A DNA stretch of 64,000 bases from Bacillus sp. SM2101. GTDB lineage: Bacteria; Bacillota; Bacilli; Bacillales; SM2101. The stretch is taken from the NCBI RefSeq assembly GCF_018588585.1, contig NZ_JAEUFG010000020.1:16680-80679 (forward strand), read 5' to 3'. Made by a program: the position numbers and the translations under genes. Below are positions 1 through 10,366 of this stretch, in pieces (position 1 is the stretch's first letter; every line of letters begins with the position of its first letter). The notes below the pieces were generated by a model, which saw nothing but the letters and a program-made list of their open reading frames with translations, did not search any database and was not told the DNA's origin.

Positions 1-748
1 TCCTATTTATAAATATTTACCTACCTTATCCAGAATTAATAATAGCTTTCTATAATATGAAAGAGCTAGACACCATCAGTGATTTTGTTCAATTTAACTA
101 CACCAACGATGAGTCGGGTGAAGACTCTACACCGACCCAATCCTACTAGAGATTTAGGAGGCTTATATCCAAATAATGAAACTGAGAGAAAATAAATAGA
201 TATATATAAAGTCTTTTAGTTAAAGAATGAATATGAATAATTAACATAAATAAGAACCTTAATCATTAATTCCATCTAACACTACAGATGCTCACTCATT
301 TAAGGATAATATGCATCTTTTTCATTGTGGTTTATATTAAATAAAGCTCGGGAGAAAAGTTAATACTTTCTGAGGGGGGAATTTTAGAAGTCTTTTTACA
401 GAAGTAAATATGCTGGAAATTCAATATTATGTATGCTTATTGGTGGTTCTACAACATCGACAGACACACATATACTATATTAAGAGTAATTTAAGGATGG
501 CTAGTGGTTATTAACGAAGAGTTGTTTTGGAAAAGTCTTTTTTTATGTGCCCCCGATAGCGAAACATGTTTTACTACACGTCAAGTAGTAAGGAGTTACA
601 GAAGAAATCCTTCTTCATCAAACATAATAAGTTTTATGGTATCTGAGATATGGATATTATTTATAATTATTAAATTATGTTTATTCGTAGCATTCCTATA
701 GATAAAATCGTTTTGATCCTCAATTATTCGAAAGAAGGTGTTTTTTTT
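1..748. other. intergenic region, no supported gene
   Basis: No frame here has a ribosome binding site together with protein-like composition. There is a small hairpin around 116-140 (GTCGGGTG against CACCGAC). The last 20 bases (AAGAAGGTG, 732-740) form the ribosome binding site of the following YVTN gene. The rest looks like ordinary AT-rich spacer. Confidence 0.5.
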
Positions 749-1819
749 ATGACACTTGCCTATGTCACAAATCAAGGATCAGCAACTGTGTCGGTCATTG
801 ATACGAAGACCCACAGTGTCATTACTACAGTGGATGTGGAAAGTGATCCGTTTGATGTAGCAATAACACCGGATGGAAAGCTTGCCTATGTCACAAACAA
901 TGCCTCAATGAACGTGTCAGTTATAGATACGAAGACCCACAGTGTGCTTGCTACCGTGGATACCGCTGGCACTCCTGCTAATGTCACCTTTACTCCAGAT
1001 GGCAAACTCGCTTATGTTACAAACGCATCGTTTATGGGAACAGTGTTTGGTATGTTCACGACAGTCATCGATACAAAGACACACTCCATAATAGCTACCG
1101 TACCAGTGGGATCGAATCCATTTGATGTAGCAATAACACCGGATGGAAAGCTTGCCTATGTCACAAACAATGACTCAAGAAACGTGTCAGTTATAGATAC
1201 GAAGACCCACAGTGTGCTTGCTACTGTGAATACGGGTGGTGCAGCTGCTTCAGTTACTTTTACTCCAGATGGCAAACTCGCTTATGTTACAAACGCATCG
1301 TTTATAGGAACAGTGTTTGGTATGTTCACGACAGTCATCGATACAAAGACACATTCTGTAATAGCTACCGTACCAGTGGGATCGAATCCATTTGATGTAG
1401 CAATAACACCGGATGGAAAGCTTGCCTATGTCACAAACAATGAATCGAGAAATGTATCGGTTATAGATACGAAGACCCACAGTGTGCTTGCGACCGTAGA
1501 TACGGGTGGTGCAGCTGCTTCAGTTACTTTTACTCCAGATGGCAAACTCGCTTATGTCACGAACACAGAGGTTTTTGGGACAGATCCGTTGCTAGGTATG
1601 TTTACGACAGTCATCGATACAAAGACACACTCCGTAATAGCTACCGTACCAGTGGGGATGGGTCCAGTTGATATAGCGATAACACCAGCTGGAAAGCATG
1701 CTTATGTCATAAACAATGGATCAGGGGACGTGTCTGTTATAGACACGAAGACGCATAGTGTGCTAACTACTGTGCAAGTGGGGATAAATCCTAGGGCTGT
1801 CGCATTTACGCCTAAATAA
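749..1819 (+). CDS. YVTN family beta-propeller repeat protein
   Basis: This 356-residue protein is made almost entirely of about 45-residue beta-propeller units with the signatures PDGKLAYVTN and VSVIDTKTHSVIATV, the YVTN/NHL-like family. Members are often surface or periplasmic, but no signal peptide is seen here. At DNA level the units pair into a 270-bp super-repeat (positions 851, 1121 and 1391 begin near-identical blocks), so the gene has recently grown by duplication. I chose the ATG at 749 because AAGAAGGTG lies 8 bases upstream; an earlier in-frame ATG at 677 has no ribosome binding site. A paralogue lies at 11126 and a broken one at 35831. Substrate or partner is unknown. Confidence 0.9.
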   Translation: MTLAYVTNQGSATVSVIDTKTHSVITTVDVESDPFDVAITPDGKLAYVTNNASMNVSVIDTKTHSVLATVDTAGTPANVTFTPDGKLAYVTNASFMGTVFGMFTTVIDTKTHSIIATVPVGSNPFDVAITPDGKLAYVTNNDSRNVSVIDTKTHSVLATVNTGGAAASVTFTPDGKLAYVTNASFIGTVFGMFTTVIDTKTHSVIATVPVGSNPFDVAITPDGKLAYVTNNESRNVSVIDTKTHSVLATVDTGGAAASVTFTPDGKLAYVTNTEVFGTDPLLGMFTTVIDTKTHSVIATVPVGMGPVDIAITPAGKHAYVINNGSGDVSVIDTKTHSVLTTVQVGINPRAVAFTPK

Positions 1820-1890
1820 CTTTCAATTTACAAAGATGTTAGTTATTTGGAAAAGTATGTATTGCAAATGAATCATTATTATATGACACA

Positions 1891-2030
1891 ATGATTAATA
1901 AGTTGAATAGTTCGAAGAGGTAAGCGTAGCTTACTATTGGACTAGTTGAAAATTATTCATGAAATGGCGCTGTTCGGTAATGATACTAATTACGTCTTTC
2001 TTTATGTTTTGAGCAATATTTTAGTAACCT
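1891..2030. repeat. dispersed intergenic repeat, family 2 (long copy)
   Basis: About 140 bases starting ATGATTAATAAGTTGAATAG, with the inner inverted repeat TAAGCGTAGCTTA and the block TGGCGCTGTTCGGTAATGAT followed by CGTCTTTCTTTATGTTTTGA. Related copies lie at 35171-35280 and 42771-42905, with partial copies at 12350-12445, 29036-29120, 29636-29690 and 47146-47185. Confidence 0.7.
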
Positions 2031-2063
2031 ATATATAAATGCTTTGTTATTGTTATTAATCTA

Positions 2064-2096
2064 AGAAGCCGAATTCCAGAGGGAATCGGCTTTTCT
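2064..2096. terminator. intrinsic terminator-like hairpin
   Basis: AAGCCGAATTCC pairs with GGAATCGGCTT (one bulged A), followed by TTTTCT. It lies between the YVTN gene and the minus-strand remnant and SDR gene. Confidence 0.65.
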
Positions 2097-2106
2097 GCTT
2101 TGTTTT

Positions 2107-2194
2107 TTAAATTCTACCTTCTATAAATAAGATCCTAATTAGTTCCAGCGCTTTTTCAGGGTGATCAAGGTGCTTAAACAATTCTAGATGTTCA
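2107..2194 (-). pseudogene. possible C-terminal gene remnant
   Basis: On the minus strand 28 codons read as a protein-like C-terminus, containing FKHLDHPEKALELIRILF, and end in TAA at 2107. No start or upstream domain is found before the next gene. The stretch resembles the tail of an alpha/beta hydrolase, but it is too short to assign. Confidence 0.3.
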
Positions 2195-2281
2195 GCCTAA
2201 AGTGGTGTAGTCTTGAGTCGAAAGGAAAACACCTTCATCTTCATGTGTTATGCTTCCAGTATCTGCATCCTGCTTTTCTTT

Positions 2282-3136
2282 TTACCCATTAACTATTTTT
2301 CCACCGTTTATATGTAGTATTTGACCAGTCATATATGATGAATCATCACTAGCTAAATATACATATGCTGGGGCAACTTCACATGGTTGTCCTGGGCGTT
2401 TCATTGGCGTATTATTTCCGAATGTTGCTACCTTTCCGCTTGAAAAGGTGGAAGGGATTAAAGGGGTCCAAATTGGACCGGGAGCAACACCGTTTACACG
2501 AATACCTTTCCCTACCAATGACTTTGCCAATGATCTAGTAAAGGCAACAATTGCACCTTTTGTAGCTGAATAATCGATGAGCTGTTCATTTCCTTCATAA
2601 GCTGTAATAGAAGTAGTATTAATAATGGCACTTCCTTGCTGTAAATAGGGTAATGCAAACTTTGTAAGATAAAAGAAGGAGAAAATATTTGTTTTAAACG
2701 TTCGTTCTAGTTGTGCTGAGGTAATATTAAGTAACCCACTTTGTGGGTGCTGTTCTGCAGCGTTATTTACAATGATGTCAATCTTTCCAAAAAGCTCTAT
2801 GGTTTGCTTTATCGCTTGCATACAAAAAGATTCGTCACCAATATCACCATCAATTAACAGACATTTGCTACCTTCTTTTTCTACAAGGTCTTTTGTTTCG
2901 GTCGCATCTTCATGTTCATTCAAATAAATGATAACAATATGTGATCCTTCTTTTGCATAATGTATAGCGACTGACCTTCCTATTCCACTGTCCCCACCGC
3001 TAATAATCGCAACTTTATCTTTTAGTTTACCACTCGCCTTATAGGAAGGCAGAGCTGAAACTGGTTTTGGATCCATCATGTTTTCCAGGCCAGGTTGCTG
3101 ATTTTGATGCTGTTCAGGTATTTTACTTTGGTTCAT
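2282..3136 (-). CDS. SDR family oxidoreductase (general-stress glucose dehydrogenase-like)
   Basis: A 284-residue classical-type short-chain dehydrogenase. The nucleotide-binding glycine motif GGDSGIGRS is near residue 47, then NNAAEQ, the catalytic YSATKG, and the cofactor-loop PGPIWTP. The Pro/Gln-rich N-terminal extension (QNQQPGLENMMDPKP) is typical of the Bacillus YdaD/YhxC/YhdF group of general-stress SDRs, which are NAD(P)-dependent with unknown physiological substrates. The start at 3136 is chosen because AAGGAGGA lies 8 bases upstream; the longer frame from 3157 contains that site. It is followed downstream by a gene remnant and a terminator. The group is certain, the substrate is not. 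Confidence 0.9.
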   Translation of the reverse strand: MNQSKIPEQHQNQQPGLENMMDPKPVSALPSYKASGKLKDKVAIISGGDSGIGRSVAIHYAKEGSHIVIIYLNEHEDATETKDLVEKEGSKCLLIDGDIGDESFCMQAIKQTIELFGKIDIIVNNAAEQHPQSGLLNITSAQLERTFKTNIFSFFYLTKFALPYLQQGSAIINTTSITAYEGNEQLIDYSATKGAIVAFTRSLAKSLVGKGIRVNGVAPGPIWTPLIPSTFSSGKVATFGNNTPMKRPGQPCEVAPAYVYLASDDSSYMTGQILHINGGKIVNG

Positions 3137-3392
3137 ATGGAAATCCTCCTTCGTCATAATGCTATTAATAGTATGGAAGTGACGATAGAGAATTATTTAT
3201 AGGAAAGTGTAATATTATAAGTACCTAGCTATCATTTTTTTAGGATGTTTTCATATAGACTTTTGTTTTTTGTACGAAAAAATAAACATACTAAAAAATT
3301 CTATGGCACCTATTCTTCTATAAAACGATGAATGTTAAGTGAAACGACGTTTTTATCTATATAGCAACAAAGTTTACGTTAAGAGCCGTTAT

Positions 3393-4247
3393 TTATAAAG
3401 AATCGTTTGTTAATTCTACGGCAGCTTCACTCCAGCTCCATAACCTATGCGCAGCTTCGTTATCTTGAGCTCGTTTTGAAACTGGAGTGATCTTCTTTTT
3501 ATAAAAATACTCTCCAGTTATACCTTTAACTTCAGGGCTTGTAGCGAGATAAACAGCAGTAGCTGCCCCTTCAGCTGGTGTCAGGAAAAAATACTTCAAC
3601 AATCCAACGACGGTCTTACCGAAACCTGTGTTGCGGTCGACACCAATATTTGTAGCTACTGCGCCAGGATGGAGAGCGTTTACAGTAATAGAGGATTCTC
3701 TTAATCTTTCAGCTAACACTTTAGTGAATAAAATATTCGCTAGTTTAGATTGTGAATAGCTTTTAAAAGTCCTATATCTTTTCGTTAGGTTAATATCGTT
3801 AAAATGTATTTTTCCAATTTTATGAGCTCCAGAAGATACATTAACAATTCGAGCTTCCTTAGAGTTTTTCATAACATCTAGCAATAAATTAGTTAACAGA
3901 AAATGTCCAAGATGGTTAACACCTATTTGTGCCTCATAACCATCTACTGTTTCTTGCCTTTTTAAAGAGATAACCCCAGCGTTATTCACTAATATATGCA
4001 AAACATTATATTTTTCTTTAAATTGTTTGACGAATGAACGAATACTTTCAAAGGAACCTAAATCACAGAGCATTAAATCAATTTTGTTTGAATTGCTTTG
4101 TTCAATCGCTTCCTGTAAAGCTTTGTTACCACGTTCTTTATTTCTACAAAGCATGATAACTGTAGCCCCAGTTTTGGCGATTTCAACGGTTGTTGCCAAC
4201 CCCATTCCTGAGTTAGCTCCTGTTACAATCGCGATTTTTTCATCCAT
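3393..4247 (-). CDS. SDR family oxidoreductase (retinol dehydrogenase-like)
   Basis: A 284-residue short-chain dehydrogenase. TGANSGMG near residue 9 is the Rossmann glycine motif, NNAGV is near residue 88, and SQSKLAN contains the catalytic Lys context (the usual YxxxK appears as Y-S-Q-S-K). The C-terminal part resembles the retinol dehydrogenase/WW-domain oxidoreductase branch common in Bacillus. The start ATG is preceded by GGGGAGTG. It is transcribed in the same direction as the other SDR, with about 250 bases between them and no visible sharing of an operon. The natural substrate cannot be told from sequence. Confidence 0.88.
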   Translation of the reverse strand: MDEKIAIVTGANSGMGLATTVEIAKTGATVIMLCRNKERGNKALQEAIEQSNSNKIDLMLCDLGSFESIRSFVKQFKEKYNVLHILVNNAGVISLKRQETVDGYEAQIGVNHLGHFLLTNLLLDVMKNSKEARIVNVSSGAHKIGKIHFNDINLTKRYRTFKSYSQSKLANILFTKVLAERLRESSITVNALHPGAVATNIGVDRNTGFGKTVVGLLKYFFLTPAEGAATAVYLATSPEVKGITGEYFYKKKITPVSKRAQDNEAAHRLWSWSEAAVELTNDSL

Positions 4248-4735
4248 TTATATTCACTCCCCACGAATTGTAGTATTATAGATAACTCCTATATTGACAA
4301 GGAAATCTAAATGTTATTATATCGTATATTTTACAATTATATGAGATTTGTAGCTCGTGTATCACATAGCGATACAATTAGGGTTGATTGAAAATTCGAT
4401 GTCTATTAGCACGATAATCCCAACTTAAGTTCTGAAACAGGCTATATAAGTCTCCGATGACAGCAGCCGGGTCTCTCGAAAATAAAGATTAAGGTCGAGA
4501 TGGAGAAGAGACAAATCTGACATAAAGCTAAATTGATGTTTTTTATTACAAAAATTTCTATTTTTAATATAGACTCTTTTTGTAAACTTTGTTCCTTTGT
4601 TATATTAGACCGAAAAAGGGGTTTGATAAGATGCCACGGATTCTAGTTGTGTACGTGTAAATATACAAAAAACTTAATAAGCTGGTATTATTTATTTTCT
4701 CTAAGAATACTTTCGTACAATCTAAAAGTAATACG
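4248..4735. other. intergenic region with a partial MITE
   Basis: No gene is supported. From about 4570 to 4665 there is a degraded copy of the MITE described at 26319 (AGACTCTTTTTGTAAACTTT at the left end, CTAGTTGTGTACGTGT inside); its right terminal repeat is missing. Confidence 0.55.
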
Positions 4736-4738
4736 CTT

Positions 4739-4965
4739 TTAAATTCTTCCATGCTCCGTTACCATTAGATGTGGTTTTTGTTGGTGGTTAACGTCTGAGT
4801 GTAATGGTTCTTTCATTAATGTAGAGATATCTAATGCTTCACCACAGCGATTTTTAAATTGTGTTCCATTTGGATTGCCGATTAGACAATTATTTTATGG
4901 GAGAAAATCTCCAACTTTAGGTGCAAAAATGATGTTATTTTTCCATTCTACATGAATGAATGGTT
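4739..4965 (-). pseudogene. decayed gene fragment of unknown function
   Basis: One minus-strand frame reads as convincing protein for about 74 codons with a single internal stop, containing VEWKNNIIFAPKVGDFLP, then the stop, then IGNPNGTQFKNRCGEALDIS and KPHLMVTEHGRI, ending in TAA at 4739. A frame change near 4965 would extend it to MYIGLNH. I do not recognise the family. It occupies the place where secG usually sits upstream of est in Bacillus. Confidence 0.4.
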
Positions 4966-5094
4966 AAGTCCGATATACATACTATGAATAAAGATTTATT
5001 AAGTGAGAAAATGGTGAATTTGATCTATAATAACGTTTATATGGTTTTGAGCAAACTATAACAGTATTTTGCATCGTGAAAAGGAGAATATACA

Positions 5095-5841
5095 ATGAAA
5101 CAAGTCGTCCCAAAGCCGTTTACCTTTGAAGCAGGCGAACGTGCGGTGTTATTATTGCATGGCTTTACAGGTAATTCAGCTGATGTAAGAATGCTAGGAA
5201 GATTTTTAGAAAAGAAAGGCTATACGTGTCATGCGCCTATTTATAAAGGACATGGTGTTCCTCCAGAGGAGCTCGTTCATACAGGGCCAGAGGACTGGTG
5301 GCAGGACGTCATGGAAGCCTATCAACACTTAAAAGATAGAGGACATGAAGAAATAGCCGTAGCAGGTCTATCACTTGGGGGGGTATTTTCGTTAAAATTA
5401 GGTTACACTGTACCTATAAAAGCAATTGTTCCTATGTGTGCACCGATGTATATTAAGAGTGAAGAGGTCATGTACGAGGGTGTACTTGATTATGCAAGAG
5501 AATATAAGAAGTTTGAAGGGAAATCTGTTGAACAAATTGACATAGAAATGCAGCAGTTTCAGCAAACGCCAATGACGACCTTAAAAGCACTACAGCAGTT
5601 AATTGCTGGTGTTAGAGATCAAGTTGATTTAATTTATGCACCAACATTTGTCGTTCAAGCAAGACACGACAACATGATTAATACAGACAGTGCTAATATT
5701 ATTTATAACCGCGTAGAATCACCAATTAAGGAATTGAAATGGTATGAGGAATCTGGCCATGTGATTACACTTGACAAAGAGCGGGAGCAGTTGCATGAAG
5801 ATGTTTATGCCTTTTTAGAAAGTTTAGATTGGAATAGCTAA
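5095..5841 (+). CDS. est: carboxylesterase, Est30 type
   Basis: A 248-residue alpha/beta hydrolase of the Est30/YvaK family, which hydrolyses short- to medium-chain carboxyl esters in the cytoplasm. The oxyanion motif LHGFTG is at residues 21-26, the nucleophile elbow GLSLGG places Ser93, and RHDNMI and SGHVIT supply Asp192 and His222, the spacing known for the family. AAAAGGAGAA lies 7 bases before the ATG. It is followed 154 bases later by rnr, the arrangement conserved in Bacillus, but secG, the usual upstream neighbour, is not found before it. Confidence 0.95.
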   Translation: MKQVVPKPFTFEAGERAVLLLHGFTGNSADVRMLGRFLEKKGYTCHAPIYKGHGVPPEELVHTGPEDWWQDVMEAYQHLKDRGHEEIAVAGLSLGGVFSLKLGYTVPIKAIVPMCAPMYIKSEEVMYEGVLDYAREYKKFEGKSVEQIDIEMQQFQQTPMTTLKALQQLIAGVRDQVDLIYAPTFVVQARHDNMINTDSANIIYNRVESPIKELKWYEESGHVITLDKEREQLHEDVYAFLESLDWNS

Positions 5842-5995
5842 TTATTATATAATCAATGAAACAAGCGAGTTTAAAAAGAGAAGGGTAGAAGAATTTGTTG
5901 TATTTCTATGAGGTTACTACCCTTAGTTATGGAGTGTCTAGTATAATATTCCAAACAGGCTATGTGAAAATGCTTTAAAAAGGAGGGGAGATACA

Positions 5996-8320
5996 ATGGA
6001 TGAAATCCAGCAACATACCGATAAATTGCTATCTTTTATGAAAGAAGAAGCGTATAAGCCATTAACAGTACAAGAATTAGAGGAAGCGTTTGGTATAGAA
6101 GATTCATCTGATTTTAAGCAATTTGTCAAAGCACTTGTCTTAATGGAGGAGCAAGGGCTAGTCGTTAGAACAAGAAGCAATCGCTATGGGCTACCAGAAA
6201 AAATGAATCTAGTTAGAGGCACGTTAACAGGTCATGCAAAAGGGTTTGCGTTTGTCGTTCCTGATGACAAATCACTTGATGACGTCTTTATTCCACCAAA
6301 CGAATTAAAAAATGCAATGCATGGCGATGTCGTCCTTGTTCGCATTAACCCACATTCTTCTGGCTCAAGAAAAGAAGGGTCAATCGTAAGAATATTAGAT
6401 CGTGGTATTAAGGAAGCTGTAGGGACATTTGTGGAAAGCAAATATTTTGGGTTTGTTATTCCTGATAATAAAAAAATTGTAAATGACATTTTTATTCCGA
6501 AAGGGAAGACTGGTGGTGCAGTTGAAGGACATAAAGTTGTCGTTCGCTTAACTAGCTATCCAGAAGGTAGAATGAGTGCCGAAGGAGAAGTTATAGAAAT
6601 ATTAGGTCATAAGAATGACCCGGGTGTCGATATTCTTTCCATTATTCATAAACATGGACTACCTCAAGAATTCCCATCTGCAGTAATAGAAGCAGCAAAT
6701 TCAGTTCCTGATACTATATCAGAAGATGACATCAAAGATAGACGTGATTTACGTGACCAAGTTATTGTGACGATTGATGGTGCGGATGCTAAGGACTTAG
6801 ATGATGCTGTTATGGTAACTAAATTATCGAATGGTAACTTTAAACTGGGAGTACATATTGCCGATGTCAGTCATTATGTCCAAGAGGGGGCAGAAATTGA
6901 TATTGAGGCGCATGAAAGAGGAACGAGCGTTTATTTAGTCGATCGTGTGATTCCGATGATTCCACATCGGCTTTCAAATGGGATTTGTTCCTTGAATCCT
7001 CAAGTAGATCGATTGACCTTATCATGTGAAATGGAAATAAATGAAGCTGGTGATGTCGTTCATCATGAAATATTTCAAAGTGTCATAAAAACGACTGAAC
7101 GAATGACGTATACGGATGTAAACAATATTTTAACTGATAAGGATGAAGAGTTAAGAAACAAGTATGATTCTTTAGTGCCTATGTTTGAGGATATGGCTGA
7201 CCTTGCTGAATTGTTACGTAACAAAAGGATGCAACGTGGGGCAATTGATTTTGATTTTAAAGAGGCAAAAGTTCTAGTGAATCGAGAAGGTGCCCCTTAT
7301 GATGTCGTACTTCGAGAGCGGTCAGTAGCAGAAAGGCTTATTGAAGAGTTTATGTTACTTGCAAATGAAACTGTCGCTGAACATTTTCATTGGATGAATG
7401 TACCTTTTATATATCGTATTCACGAGGATCCTAATCCAGAAAAGTTAAATCGCTTTTTAGAGTTCATTACAAACTTTGGCTATGTAGTAAAAGGTTCAGC
7501 AAATGAAATCCATCCTCGTGCTTTACAGGAGATTATTGAGGCAGTTCAAGGACAACCAGAAGAGGTTGTTGTATCAACAGTTATGCTACGCTCTATGAAG
7601 CAAGCTAAATACGACCCAGAAAGCCTTGGTCATTTTGGGTTATCGACTGATTTTTATACTCATTTTACGTCACCAATTCGTCGTTATCCGGATTTGATCG
7701 TTCATAGGTTAATACGTACATATTTAATTAATCGTCAATTAGATGAAAAGGTTCAACAAAATTGGCAAGAGAAACTACCAGAAATTGCTGAGCATTCATC
7801 AAGTATGGAACGACGTGCGGTCGACGCTGAGCGTGAAACGGATGAACTTAAAAAGACGGAGTTTATGGAAGATAAAATTGGTGAAGAGTTTGATGGAATT
7901 ATAAGCTCAGTTACTAATTTTGGTGTATTTGTTGAATTACCAAATACAATTGAGGGGCTTGTTCATGTTAGCTATTTAACAGATGACTATTACCGCTATG
8001 ATGAACGCCACTATGCCATGATTGGTGAACGAACGGGAAATGTATTTCGTATTGGGGATGAAATAGCTGTAAGAGTTATTAACGTAAATAAAGATGAACG
8101 TTCAGTAGATTTTGAAGTAGTAGGTATGAAAGGTCGCCGCAAAACTTCAAAAGACGTACCAAAGGTCATCCATGCTGGCAAAGGACGCAAAAAAACGCAT
8201 TCTTCTCGGAACAAACAGCATGATAAGAGCGAGAATGATGGAAAGAAAGCCCAGAAGAAAAAGAAGTTTTACGAAAATGTCCCTAACGCTAAGCGTAAAA
8301 AGAAAAAGAAAAAGCGCTAG
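5996..8320 (+). CDS. rnr: ribonuclease R
   Basis: A 774-residue 3'-5' processive exoribonuclease that degrades structured RNA and, with SmpB and tmRNA, defective mRNAs. Domains in order: N-terminal winged helix (about 1-65), two cold-shock folds (about 70-225), the RNB catalytic domain with metal-binding aspartates in [10 protein letters not shown] (261-270), and an S1 domain (about 630-710). A Lys/Arg-rich tail ends in runs of lysine. A strong site, AAAGGAGGGGAGA, precedes the ATG. A stem-loop follows the stop at 8326, but the functional partner smpB is only 173 bases downstream. Confidence 0.97.
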   Translation: MDEIQQHTDKLLSFMKEEAYKPLTVQELEEAFGIEDSSDFKQFVKALVLMEEQGLVVRTRSNRYGLPEKMNLVRGTLTGHAKGFAFVVPDDKSLDDVFIPPNELKNAMHGDVVLVRINPHSSGSRKEGSIVRILDRGIKEAVGTFVESKYFGFVIPDNKKIVNDIFIPKGKTGGAVEGHKVVVRLTSYPEGRMSAEGEVIEILGHKNDPGVDILSIIHKHGLPQEFPSAVIEAANSVPDTISEDDIKDRRDLRDQVIVTIDGADAKDLDDAVMVTKLSNGNFKLGVHIADVSHYVQEGAEIDIEAHERGTSVYLVDRVIPMIPHRLSNGICSLNPQVDRLTLSCEMEINEAGDVVHHEIFQSVIKTTERMTYTDVNNILTDKDEELRNKYDSLVPMFEDMADLAELLRNKRMQRGAIDFDFKEAKVLVNREGAPYDVVLRERSVAERLIEEFMLLANETVAEHFHWMNVPFIYRIHEDPNPEKLNRFLEFITNFGYVVKGSANEIHPRALQEIIEAVQGQPEEVVVSTVMLRSMKQAKYDPESLGHFGLSTDFYTHFTSPIRRYPDLIVHRLIRTYLINRQLDEKVQQNWQEKLPEIAEHSSSMERRAVDAERETDELKKTEFMEDKIGEEFDGIISSVTNFGVFVELPNTIEGLVHVSYLTDDYYRYDERHYAMIGERTGNVFRIGDEIAVRVINVNKDERSVDFEVVGMKGRRKTSKDVPKVIHAGKGRKKTHSSRNKQHDKSENDGKKAQKKKKFYENVPNAKRKKKKKKR

Positions 8321-8325
8321 TACTA

Positions 8326-8362
8326 CATAGCTACGAGTAAAATCGTAGCTATGGATTTCTTT
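8326..8362 (+). terminator. stem-loop between rnr and smpB
   Basis: A perfect 11-bp stem, CATAGCTACGA / TCGTAGCTATG, with loop GTAAAA, followed by GATTTCTTT. The U-run is broken, so it may be a partial terminator or an mRNA 3'-end stabiliser. Confidence 0.6.
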
Positions 8363-8493
8363 AGTATTAATAATATTGCTTGCACAATACGTATAAATAT
8401 TTGAAAGTTGTATAGAGGAGTTGTTAATATAGTTGCAATCTGAATTGGGCCTCTGTTAAAATATAATATACGTTTATATAGGGGGAACAATTG

Positions 8494-8964
8494 ATGCCAC
8501 GCGGTCAAGGAAAAGTTATATCACAAAATAAAAAAGCATATCATGATTATTTTATTGAAGAAACATATGAGACTGGCATCGTTCTGCAAGGTACAGAAAT
8601 AAAATCGATCCGAGCAGGTAGAGTTAATTTAAAGGATGCATTTGCGAGAGTGCAAAATGGCGAGGTATTCCTCCATAATATGCATGTAAGTCCGTATGAG
8701 CAGGGAAATCGTTATAATCATGATCCACTTCGAACAAGAAAGCTGTTATTGCATAAGAAGGAAATTAGCAAGCTGATCGGGTATACAAAGGAAAATGGTT
8801 ATGCTATCGTTCCACTTAAGTTATATTTGAAGAATGGCTTTGCAAAAGTATTACTCGGCCTAGGAAAAGGAAAGAAGAAGTACGATAAACGTGAGGACTT
8901 AAAGAAGAAAGAAGCAAAACGTGAGGTCGAAAGGGCATTCCGCGATCGTCAGAAGTCATTTTAA
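8494..8964 (+). CDS. smpB: SsrA-binding protein SmpB
   Basis: A 156-residue protein that binds tmRNA and delivers it to stalled ribosomes in trans-translation. The sequence has the OB-fold hallmarks [26 protein letters not shown] and the basic C-terminal tail [20 protein letters not shown] that enters the decoding centre. The ATG at 8494 is chosen over an in-frame TTG at 8491 by spacing from GGGGG at 8481. The tmRNA gene it serves follows 166 bases downstream. Confidence 0.97.
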   Translation: MPRGQGKVISQNKKAYHDYFIEETYETGIVLQGTEIKSIRAGRVNLKDAFARVQNGEVFLHNMHVSPYEQGNRYNHDPLRTRKLLLHKKEISKLIGYTKENGYAIVPLKLYLKNGFAKVLLGLGKGKKKYDKREDLKKKEAKREVERAFRDRQKSF

Positions 8965-8982
8965 TTACCTATAAATTGTCAA

Positions 8983-9010
8983 TTGAAAAATAATGTGTAT
9001 GTGCTATAAT
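8983..9010 (+). promoter_or_regulatory. predicted sigma-A promoter for ssrA
   Basis: TTGAAA at 8983-8988 and TATAAT at 9005-9010 with a 16-base spacer. Transcription would begin about 110 bases before mature tmRNA, implying a processed 5' leader. The leader contains a hairpin formed by GTTGTTCA and TGAACAAC just before the mature end. Confidence 0.6.
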
Positions 9011-9130
9011 AATAAATGTAGTTAAGATAACAACACTAATTAACATAACTTAATATATATTGTAGCTTATCTATCCGTTTGTTACTTCCTTAAAGTTGTT
9101 CATCCTAAATATTGAACAACATTTTATAAT

Positions 9131-9488
9131 GGGGACGTTACGGATTCGACAGGGATAGTTCGAGCTTAAGTTGCGAGTCGAGGGGATCGGCCTCGTTAAA
9201 ACGTCAACGCCTATAACTGGCAAAGAAAACAATAACTTCGCTTTAGCTGCTTAAGTCAGCTAGCGGTTCCTCCCTCCATCGCCCATGTGGTAGGGTAAGG
9301 AACTCACTTTAAGTGGGCTACGCCGGATTCCACCGTCTGAGGATGAAGGAAGAGAACAATCAGACTAGTAACTTGGAAGCCTGTCGATAGGCTGAAGAGT
9401 CTGCGAAATACTAATATATCGACTACACTCGTAGAAGCTTAAGTGACGATGTTTCTGGACGTGGGTTCGACTCCCACCGTCTCCACCA
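9131..9488 (+). ncRNA. ssrA: transfer-messenger RNA (tmRNA)
   Basis: The 5' end GGGGACGTTACGGATTCGAC and the 3' end GGGTTCGACTCCCACCGTCT plus encoded CCA form the tRNA-Ala-like domain. The tag reading frame is near 9219 and encodes GKENNNFALAA followed by TAA, ending in the ALAA degradation signal recognised by ClpXP. Length is about 358 nt, normal for the one-piece form. It sits directly downstream of smpB, as in other Bacillus. Confidence 0.97.
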
Positions 9489-9520
9489 AATACATACATT
9501 TGGTGGTTTTATTTATTTTT
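9483..9520 (+). terminator. ssrA terminator
   Basis: CCACCAAAT (9483-9491, overlapping the CCA end) pairs with ATTTGGTGG (9498-9506), followed by TTTTATTTATTTTT. Confidence 0.85.
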
Positions 9521-9527
9521 GTGACGT

Positions 9528-9568
9528 AAAGCATAAATCTTCCTTGTTGGAAGGTTTATGCTTTATTT
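9528..9568. terminator. second, bidirectional terminator after ssrA
   Basis: AAAGCATAAATCTTCC (9528-9543) pairs with GGAAGGTTTATGCTTT (9549-9564) with a single G-U pair. It is A-rich before and T-rich after, so it could stop transcription from either side. Confidence 0.8.
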
Positions 9569-9804
9569 TATGTAACGAGATAAAAAACTTTGTGTTTGAT
9601 AAATAATTTACTTTAAACTCATAGTAATTTAATAACTTAGTATATTTTTCAGTAGTTCCAACAACTGCTTTTTGTTCAAGCATAATATACACTGCATTTT
9701 CACTTTATTGTTGTATATATATTGGAAGCTGTTCCTAGTTTGAGTCTAGTCATTCAGTGTTGGTGATATTTAACTCCTTGTGTCTACTGATAAAAAAGTT
9801 ATGA

Positions 9805-10223
9805 AATAATGGGCAAGGGGTACTCAAATTTGACTCAAAAGATGGTGTTTGGAATTACAACAACGATGATATATTTAAGGTAGCTGCAGAAGCAATAGGA
9901 GAAGGAACACAATCCACAAGTGATGACCCTTGTTGGAAATTAGGGCCATCCTATGAAACTTATAAAGATTAAATTAAAACATATGGGCCATCATATCTAA
10001 GTATGAATCATGAACCTTATGGTGAACACACAGTTACTGTATAAGGTTATGCAAAGTATAAGACAACATTTAGATTAGAGATCAATTTTTAATCAACCGT
10101 ACTTATTATGATGAGTTTGTTCGTATTAACGACCATTGGGGAACTACAAGTGGAGGTGCTTATCTATACTTAAACCTTGCTGGGTCAAGCTTTTGGTATT
10201 TACAAGGTATTGAACCAAATTAA
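9805..10223 (+). pseudogene. broken C39-like cysteine peptidase
   Basis: One frame reads GVWNYNNDDIFKVAAEAIGE, then DDPCWKLGPSYETYKD, a TAA, then YGPSYLSMNHEPYGEHTVTV, a second stop and GYAKYKT. A frame change leads to YYDEFVRINDHWGTTSGGAY and a terminal GSSFWYLQGIEPN with TAA at 10221. The G-P-S-x-L-S-M-N and G-E-H-T-V-T-V-x-G-Y blocks followed by an N-D-x-W-G block resemble papain-fold peptidases of the C39_2 group, where the His and the Asn/Asp are catalytic. The N-terminal part with the catalytic Cys is missing. At least two stops and one frameshift make it inactive. Confidence 0.7.
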
Positions 10224-10366
10224 ATAGTTCATTTAAAGGGGGGGATATATTACTCTACACTATTATAATTTTAAGAGTATTGTTCGGAGAATGGATAGAC
10301 TCAAAACTATCCAAAGAGAGTGTTATACCCCCTGAAAAAAAACTTTTATGAATGGAGGCTTTTATA

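Noticed and set aside
504..701. 65-codon plus-strand frame
   Set aside because: No ribosome binding site, mixed composition, and its end overlaps the leader of the YVTN gene.
851..1660. Regular repeats that could suggest a CRISPR-like or satellite array
   Set aside because: The 270-bp periodicity is in frame and encodes YVTN propeller blades.
10244..10350. 34-codon hydrophobic frame after GGGGGGG
   Set aside because: No ATG, GTG or TTG start in frame near the site; kept only as a comment in a finding.
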